A DNA stretch of 5,128 nucleotides from CAJGDV01 sp036667875 (GTDB taxonomy: Bacteria > Bacillota_I > Bacilli_A > RF39 > UBA660), in the NCBI GenBank assembly GCA_036667875.1, contig JAVWTD010000057.1, positions 1 through 5,128 of the forward strand, given 5' to 3'. A program made the position numbers and the translations under genes. Below, in pieces: positions 1-5,128 of the stretch (positions within the stretch are counted from its first letter, which is position 1; each line of letters opens with the position of its first letter). The notes beneath the pieces are model-generated. The model ran no database searches. It was not told where the DNA came from and saw only the letters and a program-made list of their open reading frames with translations.

Positions 1-989
1 TATTCATTAGACCATTCTACTATTTTTTCTATTGCTTTATCTATTGTCCATTTAGGAGTCCAACCTAAATTCTTTTTTGTTTTTGAGCAGTCTAATTTTA
101 AAAAGTTTGCTTCGTGCGGTCCACCGTCTGACATGTTTTCCCATGCTACTTTATTTCCAGTTGCTGCACAGAACTTTGTAACTAAGTCACCTGTTGAAAC
201 ACATGATTCATCATTTGGTCCAAAGTTATAATTTCCAGCCATTGATTTATCATCATACTGTTTTTCTATTAATGTTAAGTATCCATTTAAGCAATCTAAT
301 ACATGCTGATATGGTCTTGTTGAATATGGATTTCTTATTTTTATAGTTTCTTTATCGAAGTATGCTTTTATAGAGTCTGGGATAATTCTATCAATTGAGA
401 AGTCTCCTCCTCCTATAACGTTTCCACTTCTTCCTGTTGAAATTCTTGGAAATTCTTTGTCATTAAAAAATGATTTTACATAACTATAAGTCACTAGTTC
501 GCTACATGATTTGCTATTTGAATATGGATCATATCCACAAAGTTCGTCACATTCTCTGTATCCATATTCCCATTCCTTATTTAAATAAACTTTATCTGTT
601 GTTACGTTTAAAAAAGATTTAACAGTTGATACATTTCTTATGGCTTCAAGTATATTAACAGTACCCATTACATTTGTTTCATATGTGTAAGTTGGATTTT
701 TATAAGATTCTCTAACTATAGGTTGTGCTGCTAAATGTATAACTATGTCTGGATTAAATTCATTTAATGATTTATATAATAATTTATAGTCTCTTATGTC
801 TCCTGTGATTGTTTTCATCTGTCCTTCTAGATTTAGTATTGTATAGAGGTTTGGCTCTGTATTTGGCTCTAAAGCATATCCTAGAACGTCAGCTCCTGCC
901 ATTAAAAGAATCTTTGAAAGCCAACTTCCTTTGAATCCTGTATTTCCAGTGATAAAAATCTTTTTTCCTTTATAAAAACTTAAATCCAT
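1..989 (-). CDS. rfbG: CDP-glucose 4,6-dehydratase, C-terminus cut by window edge
   Basis: My translation of the minus strand from the ATG at 989 stays open to the window edge and gives 329 residues. The protein is an NAD-dependent extended short-chain dehydrogenase that converts CDP-glucose to CDP-4-keto-6-deoxyglucose in the cytoplasm, the entry step to CDP-linked deoxy- and dideoxyhexoses. Visible marks are the Rossmann glycine motif GNTGFKG (residues 15-21), LAAQP (86-90), the active-site NVTTDK (128-133) and the catalytic YSNSK (Y156, K160). Signatures specific to this dehydratase are GRSGNVIGGGDF (186-197), RPYQHVLD (225-232) and PHEANFLKLDCSK (291-303). Members of the family are about 355-360 residues, so roughly 25-30 C-terminal residues lie outside the window. 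The start is one base after the rfbF stop, behind a weak purine-rich stretch (GGAAGAAGTGG) inside the rfbF 3' end, so translation is probably coupled. No frameshift or missing catalytic residue is visible. Confidence 0.95.
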   Translation of the reverse strand, partial: MDLSFYKGKKIFITGNTGFKGSWLSKILLMAGADVLGYALEPNTEPNLYTILNLEGQMKTITGDIRDYKLLYKSLNEFNPDIVIHLAAQPIVRESYKNPTYTYETNVMGTVNILEAIRNVSTVKSFLNVTTDKVYLNKEWEYGYRECDELCGYDPYSNSKSCSELVTYSYVKSFFNDKEFPRISTGRSGNVIGGGDFSIDRIIPDSIKAYFDKETIKIRNPYSTRPYQHVLDCLNGYLTLIEKQYDDKSMAGNYNFGPNDESCVSTGDLVTKFCAATGNKVAWENMSDGGPHEANFLKLDCSKTKKNLGWTPKWTIDKAIEKIVEWSNE

Positions 990-990
990 A

Positions 991-1767
991 TTACCACTTC
1001 TTCCATGGAGCATTATTTTCTTCAAGTAATTTATCTAAATAAAGTTTATCTTTTAGGGTATCCATACATTGCCAAAAACCATCATATTTATATGCCATTA
1101 ATTGACTTCTTTTCGCTAATGTTTCTAATGGGTCTTTTTCAAAAACTGTTGTATCTCCATCAATGTATTTGAATACTTCCGGACTTAAAACCATGTATCC
1201 AGCATTAATCCAACCACCATCTTCTTTTGATTTTTCGACAAAACTTTTTATTTCATCATTGTTTCCTAAATCTAAGGCTCCAAATTTACCTCCCGGTTGA
1301 ATTGCAGTAATTGTTGCTAATTTACCATGCTTTTTATGAAAATCAACAAGCTTCTTAATATCAATATCGCATACTCCATCACCATATGTCATCATAAATG
1401 GTTCATTACCAATATACTCTTGTATTCTTTTAATTCTTCCCCCTGTCATTGTATTTAATCCAGTATCAACAAGTGTTATTTTCCAAGGCTCAGATGCACT
1501 ATTATGGATAGTAATTTTATTACTTTCCATATCATAAGTTAAATCTGAATGATTTAAATAATAGTTGTTGAAATATTCTTTTATAATTTGTTGTTTATAT
1601 CCTAAACATATTACAAATTCATTAAACCCATAATGAGAGTATTCTTTTATTATGTGCCATAGTATTGGTTGTCCTCCTATTTCTATCATAGGTTTTGGTA
1701 TAAATTGGGATTCTTCAGAAATTCGTGTTCCAAATCCCCCTGCTAAAATTACTACTTTCATTTTCAT
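991..1767 (-). CDS. rfbF: Glucose-1-phosphate cytidylyltransferase
   Basis: This cytoplasmic nucleotidyltransferase joins glucose-1-phosphate and CTP to give CDP-glucose and pyrophosphate, the substrate for the rfbG product encoded directly after it. Counting from the ATG at 1767 (258 residues), the N-terminus carries the nucleotide-binding loop LAGGFGTRISEE (8-19) and PKPMIEIGG (24-32), then ILWHI (35-39). EPWKITLVDTG (93-103) and MTGGRIKR (107-114) follow, with the metal-binding YGDG (128-131), PGGKFGALD (158-166), INAGY (187-191) and FWQCMDT (231-237). All of these are typical of RfbF, and the length is normal (about 257). Two start codons compete. AGAGGA (1768-1773) abuts the ATG at 1767 but lies 6 bases before the ATG at 1761, and the protein from 1761 begins MKVVILAGG as family members do. 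I therefore favour 1761 (256 residues). The gene overlaps or nearly abuts the gtrA-like gene and is followed one base later by rfbG. Confidence 0.96.
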   Translation of the reverse strand: MKMKVVILAGGFGTRISEESQFIPKPMIEIGGQPILWHIIKEYSHYGFNEFVICLGYKQQIIKEYFNNYYLNHSDLTYDMESNKITIHNSASEPWKITLVDTGLNTMTGGRIKRIQEYIGNEPFMMTYGDGVCDIDIKKLVDFHKKHGKLATITAIQPGGKFGALDLGNNDEIKSFVEKSKEDGGWINAGYMVLSPEVFKYIDGDTTVFEKDPLETLAKRSQLMAYKYDGFWQCMDTLKDKLYLDKLLEENNAPWKKW

Positions 1768-2156
1768 TCCTCTTTCTTTTTAAAACTAAAATATTTATGT
1801 CCAAACCAACTTATTAATGTTGTAAACATTAAATTTACTAGACCTGCTAGATATTGATTTATCCCAAATTGTTCTACTATAATAAATAGTGTAATTAGTC
1901 CTGTTATATAACTAACAGCGTAAACACATATAAATTTAAATATTTCCTTTTTACTTGATCCTTTACTTTTAAATGTAAAGTATTTATTCCAAAAATAACT
2001 ATGGGTCATTCCTATAACTGTAGATATTGTATTTGCAATTAAAAAATTAATATTACAATATAATAGTAATGCATAAGATACATAACCAACTATGGTGTTA
2101 AGCCCTCCCACAAAAAGAAATCTAATTTTTTCGTTTTTAAATATTTTTTTTATCAT
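1764..2156 (-). CDS. GtrA-family four-helix membrane protein
   Basis: A 130-residue, very hydrophobic protein with four predicted membrane helices at about residues 11-33, 36-55, 74-94 and 100-120. The basic N-terminus MIKKIFKNEKIRF runs into FLFVGGLNTIVGY, a typical GtrA opening, and WNKYFTF (56-62) between helices 2 and 3 matches the conserved loop of the family. A related GHKYFSF (119-125) closes the protein. Length and topology fit GtrA proteins. They are thought to move, or help move, undecaprenyl-phosphate-linked sugars across the cytoplasmic membrane, or to assist the partner glycosyltransferase; the exact mechanism is unsettled. The gene starts within an ATGA overlap (2153-2156) with the GT-C-like gene upstream and ends within an ATGA overlap with the first possible rfbF start. 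No Shine-Dalgarno sequence precedes its ATG, so it probably relies on reinitiation by ribosomes finishing the GT-C-like gene. The next in-frame Met is residue 50, inside the fold, so this start is firm. Confidence 0.88.
   Translation of the reverse strand: MIKKIFKNEKIRFLFVGGLNTIVGYVSYALLLYCNINFLIANTISTVIGMTHSYFWNKYFTFKSKGSSKKEIFKFICVYAVSYITGLITLFIIVEQFGINQYLAGLVNLMFTTLISWFGHKYFSFKKKEE
1768..1773 (-). promoter_or_regulatory. Ribosome binding site that decides the rfbF start
   Basis: The minus strand reads AGAGGA here, inside the last codons of the gtrA-like gene. It touches the ATG at 1767, which is too close for normal initiation, but sits 6 bases before the in-frame ATG at 1761. That spacing supports 1761 as the working rfbF start. 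Confidence 0.65.
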
Positions 2157-3547
2157 AAAATATATAGTAACAATAACATTAATGCAAATGGTAAAATAAT
2201 AGCCATTCTACTCCATATTAATGATCTTTCTATAATTACTGTTTCTTGTTTAGATTCTTCTTTTGGAAAGTTTAAAATTGCTAAATATAAAATAGTTGCA
2301 AAATATATCGAATAGACAATCGGCATATATTTGGTTAGTCCAAAACTTGTGTTAAGATCAAGGAAATTTGTGGAATCTAGTATATTACCTTTAAAAGGTG
2401 ATTTCCCAAGCATTAAGGTTATACAGTTTGTGTCAAATACCCACCAAAAATATACAAAATGAATATATATCAAACTAATATTCATACACATTTCTAATAG
2501 GAAATTAAGTTTAAAATTCTTTGTATTTTTTAGTATCATTATTGTTATGAATGGTGTTATATATATATACCATTGAGGATGAGTTACTTTAAAAAATGTA
2601 AAAAGTACTGCATAAACAATGAATGGTATATATATTGTTAAATCCTGAAAATGTTTCTTGTTTTTAAATTTAACACTATAGCAATATATACAAATAATTA
2701 TATACAATATCATGAATATAGAAACACTTCCTGTAGAAATATCAAATCCTATATTACTTAGTCTTTCAATCATAGAACCATTAAAATTTTGTACTGATTC
2801 ATAATATAAAGGCATAAAATTCTCAAGTATTCTACAGACAAGCAACACTGAAATTGAGCAAATAGTTTTAGTGCCTATATAAAAGATTCTTTTTTCTTTT
2901 AATAATAGTAAAGGTATAAAAATGAATAATGCGAATAATTTCATTGGTATTGCTAACATAAAATAAAGAATAAATTTTTTCTCTTCATTTTTTAAATATG
3001 CTAAAATTCCTAACATAATAAAGAATATTGGAATTATATCGTACTGACACATCATAAATATAATTGAAAAAATGATTGGTGATGAAGCAAAAATTAAAAT
3101 TCCCCATTTTGATAATTTTTTATCAATATTTAGTTCTTCAAAAATTTTCTTCATTACTTTACAAGTAAGATATAAAAATAGGATTACTATTCCTTTTATC
3201 CATAATTTACATAAAAAACTTTTTAGAATATTGATTCCCATAAAACGGCTTGCTATATAAAGTGGGATATTCCAAATCATAAAGATAAAATAAATTAATA
3301 TGTCATAGCAGACGGTGGTGTTAAGACCATTAATTTTTAAGTTATAATTAACTTTATAAAAATCCATAAAATCCCCGGATTTTATAACATCCATAAAATT
3401 TAAAGTATGTTCTGTTGTTATAACTATATCTGAATAAAGAAAACATACAAATAGTAAAACAGAAATTATACCAAAAAGTAAATAATCTATTTTATTAGGT
3501 TCGTCTGTTTTTTTAAATTTTTTTATTATTTTGTTTATTATTTTCAT
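2153..3547 (-). CDS. Polytopic membrane glycosyltransferase, GT-C-like
   Basis: A 464-residue integral membrane protein with roughly 10-12 hydrophobic segments. Clear ones are near residues 22-38, 82-102, 115-130, 148-165, 170-185, 192-216, 226-240, 274-290, 304-320, 326-339, 350-370, 408-426 and 447-464. A basic, cytoplasmic-looking N-terminus leads into helix 1, followed by a polar loop (about 39-75) rich in Asp and Glu (SD, TEH, FMD, GDFMDFY). In GT-C enzymes this first external loop usually holds the catalytic acidic residue; D40 is the likeliest equivalent, by inference. CQYD (167-170) before a helix, the MLAIPMKLFALFIFIPLLLL stretch (197-216) and HPQWYIYITPF (323-333) resemble segments of polyprenol-phosphate-sugar-using glycosyltransferases. 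The likely role is transfer of a lipid-linked sugar to a surface glycan outside the membrane. Donor and acceptor are unknown. A good AAGGA site lies 5 bases before the ATG. It is the first gene of its operon and overlaps gtrA by ATGA. An O-antigen ligase or polymerase-like role is an alternative. Confidence 0.72.
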   Translation of the reverse strand: MKIINKIIKKFKKTDEPNKIDYLLFGIISVLLFVCFLYSDIVITTEHTLNFMDVIKSGDFMDFYKVNYNLKINGLNTTVCYDILIYFIFMIWNIPLYIASRFMGINILKSFLCKLWIKGIVILFLYLTCKVMKKIFEELNIDKKLSKWGILIFASSPIIFSIIFMMCQYDIIPIFFIMLGILAYLKNEEKKFILYFMLAIPMKLFALFIFIPLLLLKEKRIFYIGTKTICSISVLLVCRILENFMPLYYESVQNFNGSMIERLSNIGFDISTGSVSIFMILYIIICIYCYSVKFKNKKHFQDLTIYIPFIVYAVLFTFFKVTHPQWYIYITPFITIMILKNTKNFKLNFLLEMCMNISLIYIHFVYFWWVFDTNCITLMLGKSPFKGNILDSTNFLDLNTSFGLTKYMPIVYSIYFATILYLAILNFPKEESKQETVIIERSLIWSRMAIILPFALMLLLLYIL

Positions 3548-3552
3548 AACTT

Positions 3553-3559
3553 TCCTTCT
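3553..3559 (-). promoter_or_regulatory. Ribosome binding site of the GT-C-like gene
   Basis: The minus strand reads AGAAGGA here, ending 5 bases before the ATG at 3547. It supports that start and is the only strong ribosome binding site for the first two genes of the operon, since the gtrA-like gene has none of its own. Confidence 0.7.
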
Positions 3560-3633
3560 TTCTTAAATATCGTTTTAGATAGATTAAAATTTCTTTCACT
3601 TGAATATTATCTACTTTATATACCAACATTAAA

Positions 3634-3662
3634 ATTGTATAATAAATTGCTTTATTTTTCAA
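3634..3662 (-). promoter_or_regulatory. Sigma-A-type promoter for the glycan operon
   Basis: On the minus strand, TTGAAA (3657-3662; 5 of 6 to TTGACA) and TACAAT (3634-3639; 5 of 6 to TATAAT) are separated by exactly 17 bases, the optimal vegetative spacing. Transcription would begin around 3626-3630, giving a leader of about 80 bases before the GT-C-like ATG at 3547. It is the best promoter match I found by eye in the gap and lies downstream of the probable terminator, so the glycan genes appear to be transcribed independently. AT-rich sequence produces chance matches, which limits confidence. Confidence 0.62.
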
Positions 3663-3731
3663 CTATAAAAACTAAATTAAATGTAAAATATATGTTTTTT
3701 TAGTTACTTGTACAAATTTATATAATTAATT

Positions 3732-3766
3732 AAAAAAAAATAACTTGAATAAATAATTCATAGTTA
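3732..3766 (-). terminator. Probable Rho-independent terminator of the metallopeptidase unit
   Basis: Read on the minus strand, TAACTATGAAT (3766-3756) can pair with ATTCAAGTTA (3750-3741) around a 5-base loop (TATTT). This gives ten base pairs with one bulged base at 3761, and an uninterrupted run of nine T (3740-3732) follows directly. The position, about 90 bases after the stop of the small membrane protein gene and before the glycan promoter, fits a terminator. The stem has only two GC pairs, so it is weak, and the T tract is the stronger part of the evidence. Confidence 0.5.
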
Positions 3767-3810
3767 CCTCTTATAATAATTTTTAAGTTAGTTAAAAAAG
3801 AAAAGTTGTT

Positions 3811-3852
3811 TATTCAATACAAAACTATAAATTATTATTCTTTTATTGAATA
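3811..3852. repeat. 9-bp perfect inverted repeat after the small membrane protein gene
   Basis: TATTCAATA (3811-3819) and its exact reverse complement TATTGAATA (3844-3852) flank a 24-base AT-rich loop, starting 3 bases after the stop codon at 3856-3858. On the minus strand the second arm is followed by a T-rich but interrupted stretch (CTTTTCTTTTTT). It may be a weak first terminator or an mRNA 3'-end structure. Each arm has only one GC pair, so chance is a real possibility. Confidence 0.3.
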
Positions 3853-3855
3853 GTA

Positions 3856-4272
3856 TTAGTTTATTTCTTCTGTTCTAACAGATAAAACATATTTTACTCC
3901 AAAAAGATTCTTAACTTTTAAAATATATGTTCTTTTTAAGCCGCTTTTTTCAGCTACAATAAGGTGAGTTTGTAGGTCTTTTATTTTAAAATCACTTTTT
4001 TCTAAGTCACTCTTTAAAACGGGAATATAAGATTCTCTATAAGATGGTTTCATTATTACTGTATCATCATTTAAATTTAAACTAGTTAAATCATTTGTTG
4101 CTAGTCTAATGTATGCCCAAGTTGAGTTAAACGGATTGAAGGTATTAAAATTAGTTTTACAAAACATTAAGTATGCTATTACAAAGACTAACACCCAAAT
4201 GTCATAGTAATTGTTTCTGCTACGTTTTTTCTTTCTATCAATAATGTCTTGTGATGGATCTTTATTTATCAT
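3856..4272 (-). CDS. Small single-pass membrane protein of unknown function
   Basis: A 138-residue protein I do not recognise. A short polar N-terminus with a strong basic cluster RKKKRSR (13-19) is followed by one hydrophobic helix (about 24-39, IWVLVFVIAYLMF). The remaining 95-odd residues are polar. By the positive-inside rule, the N-terminus is cytoplasmic and the tail faces outward, as in a type II signal-anchor protein. The tail looks compact, with alternating strand-like segments (THLIVAEKSG and RTYILKVKNLFGVKYVLSVRT near the C-terminus). No catalytic motif, lipobox or sorting signal is visible, and the only Cys is at residue 38 in the helix. AGGA (4281-4284) lies 8 bases before the ATG. 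The start overlaps the stop of the metallopeptidase-like gene by ATGA (4269-4272), so the two are probably translated together and may act together, for example as enzyme and membrane partner. That link is inferred from gene order only. Confidence 0.8.
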   Translation of the reverse strand: MINKDPSQDIIDRKKKRSRNNYYDIWVLVFVIAYLMFCKTNFNTFNPFNSTWAYIRLATNDLTSLNLNDDTVIMKPSYRESYIPVLKSDLEKSDFKIKDLQTHLIVAEKSGLKRTYILKVKNLFGVKYVLSVRTEEIN

Positions 4273-5128
4273 ATTTTTCTTCCTACTTCCTTTTCAATTA
4301 CATCTATTTCCCCTGTCATCAAATATACAATTTGGGGATAAATTTTACTAAATTCAAGAATGTTATTTTTATATTGTTCTTCAGTTATTAAATTGTTGTC
4401 AATGTCTTTTCTTTGCTTTATGCTATTCATTTTATAAAGTGTAAGGTATGATTTTTTCATTTTTTCTGGTGTACTGTTATCTAGGCTTGTAATAAATTCA
4501 ATTATTTCAGGTGTTTCTAAATATTTATTTAATTCTTTTATTAAACCCATTAAATCAGCATTGAAATAAAGTGGTCTCATTTTTTCTTTTCCAATAATTT
4601 GTTCAAGCTTTTTTGCAATGTCTTTTTCATAACTGTAACCATTTATTTCTTCTACAGTTTTAGCATGACCAAATATTTGATCTTGAAGGTGTGTTGTGTA
4701 ACCTTCGGTTAAACCCATTCCAATGTGACCAAATTTTATGTTTTGGGAAAACCCTGAAAATAAACCTGATTCTTTTGAATAATATGAACTAGCGAAATGA
4801 AGTAGTTCATGTCCTACAACAAATTTGTTTTTTTGATCATAAATATATAATTTATTAAATGCTGGACTATATTGTCCTAAAATATTTTTAATTTTGAAAA
4901 TAGTTTTATCTTTTCTTAATATTTTTAGAGAATCAATGTTTCTATTTATTAATTTTTGTTCTTCTTTTGTTGTAAATCCGAGAATCATTGAAAGTTCTTT
5001 TTTAATTTCTTGTGGTATTTTGATTTGTTTGTTTGAATTTTTTAATGATGGCATATTCTTTATGTCAGTTAACTTATATTCTTTATCTACTTTATAATTT
5101 TCAATTAATTTATATAAGTAAACTGTGA
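4269..5128 (-). CDS. Putative zinc metallopeptidase-like protein (HELLH), N-terminus beyond window
   Basis: The frame stays open upstream of the first visible Met (5054) for another 24 codons to the window edge (TVYLYKLIENYKVDKEYKLT and onward). No ribosome binding site precedes that Met, so the gene very likely starts outside the window; at least 285 residues are visible. Counting from the Met at 5054, NKLYIYDQKNKFVVGHELLH (67-86) contains an HExxH zinc-binding helix (H82, E83, H86) preceded by strand-like sequence. IGMGLTEGYT (111-120) supplies a third-ligand candidate, E117, 31 residues after H86, an arrangement seen in gluzincin-type metallopeptidases. The C-terminal half is mostly helical and charged (for example GKEKMRPLYFNADL, 155-168), with no visible membrane helix. 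Whether a signal peptide or anchor exists cannot be judged. It resembles uncharacterised Bacillota proteins as I recall them; the family is not named here. Substrate is unknown. It overlaps the small membrane protein gene by ATGA. Confidence 0.72.
   Translation of the reverse strand, partial: TVYLYKLIENYKVDKEYKLTDIKNMPSLKNSNKQIKIPQEIKKELSMILGFTTKEEQKLINRNIDSLKILRKDKTIFKIKNILGQYSPAFNKLYIYDQKNKFVVGHELLHFASSYYSKESGLFSGFSQNIKFGHIGMGLTEGYTTHLQDQIFGHAKTVEEINGYSYEKDIAKKLEQIIGKEKMRPLYFNADLMGLIKELNKYLETPEIIEFITSLDNSTPEKMKKSYLTLYKMNSIKQRKDIDNNLITEEQYKNNILEFSKIYPQIVYLMTGEIDVIEKEVGRKI

Larger units (their letters stand above)
3548..3855. other. 308-base intergenic region between two transcription units
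   Basis: This is the only gap over 300 bases in the window. Read on the minus strand it holds, in order, the 9-bp inverted repeat, the hairpin plus T-tract terminator, the 8-bp palindrome TTGTACAA (3708-3715), the TTGAAA/TACAAT promoter, and an approximately 80-base leader ending in a ribosome binding site. I see no convincing small open reading frame, tRNA or known riboswitch in it. It is extremely AT-rich. Confidence 0.7.

Noticed and set aside
3072..3260. 62-codon plus-strand open frame
   Set aside because: It lies wholly inside the GT-C-like gene on the other strand, has no ribosome binding site worth noting, and its composition is what the complement of a hydrophobic AT-rich gene gives.
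1..3547. Shift in base composition: rfbG is visibly richer in G+C than the GT-C-like and gtrA-like genes, suggesting separate transfer
   Set aside because: The membrane proteins are dominated by Phe, Ile, Leu, Lys and Asn, whose codons are AT-rich, which explains much of the difference. Codon preference (AGA, GGA, CCA) looks alike across the operon, so I do not claim different origins.
3548..3633. Possible riboswitch or attenuator in the leader of the glycan operon
   Set aside because: The best pairing I found is a 6-bp AT-rich match (TAGATA with TATCTA), with no terminator-like T run after it and no resemblance to a known riboswitch core.
4894..5097. 67-codon plus-strand open frame with hydrophobic Phe/Ile-rich product
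   Set aside because: It is antisense to the Lys/Glu/Asn-rich N-terminal part of the metallopeptidase-like gene, whose frame continues to the window edge. Complementing Lys and Asn codons yields Phe and Ile codons, so the apparent membrane character is an artefact.
1..5128. Mobile element, CRISPR array, tRNA or rRNA
   Set aside because: I saw no regularly spaced repeats, transposase or integrase motifs, terminal inverted repeats, or cloverleaf or rRNA-like sequence on either strand.
3856..5128. Metallopeptidase pair as a toxin-antitoxin (ImmA/IrrE-type) or phage-defence module
   Set aside because: ImmA/IrrE-type peptidases also carry HExxH, but they pair with a helix-turn-helix repressor. 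The partner here has a membrane helix and no DNA-binding motif, and no defence gene is visible nearby.

Overview
The window is very AT-rich, uses the standard bacterial code (TGG for Trp, and TGA as a stop in several genes), has AGGA-type ribosome binding sites and packs its genes tightly. This points to a low-GC bacterium, most likely Bacillota (Clostridia or a related group). Nothing in the sequence fixes genus or species. Every supported gene lies on the minus strand, so the biological order runs from high to low coordinates. Both end genes continue beyond the window.

Unit 1 (5128 to 3856) holds a 5'-truncated gene for a putative zinc metallopeptidase-like protein with an HELLH motif and a downstream Glu (EGYT). 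It is joined by a 4-base ATGA overlap to a small protein with one membrane segment and an extracytoplasmic tail. Neither belongs to a family I can name with confidence. A 308-base gap follows (3548-3855). It carries a 9-bp inverted repeat just after the stop, a probable Rho-independent terminator with a nine-T tract, and a well-spaced sigma-A-type promoter reading into the next unit.

Unit 2 (3547 to 1) is a surface-glycan operon: a polytopic GT-C-like glycosyltransferase, a GtrA-family four-helix membrane protein, glucose-1-phosphate cytidylyltransferase (rfbF), and CDP-glucose 4,6-dehydratase (rfbG, cut off at its C-terminus by the window edge). The first three junctions are overlaps or near-overlaps: ATGA at 2153-2156, ATGA at 1764-1767 (or a 2-nt gap if rfbF starts at its second Met), and a 1-nt gap between rfbF and rfbG.

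The proposed joint role is as follows. RfbF makes CDP-glucose from glucose-1-phosphate and CTP. RfbG converts it to CDP-4-keto-6-deoxyglucose, the precursor of 3,6-dideoxyhexoses and related deoxysugars. The GtrA-like protein and the GT-C-like enzyme probably handle a lipid-linked sugar at the membrane and attach it to a surface polymer. Genes that finish the deoxysugar (rfbH-like and later steps) would be expected beyond position 1. The rfbF and rfbG calls are firm, GtrA is good, GT-C is by architecture, and the metallopeptidase pair is tentative.
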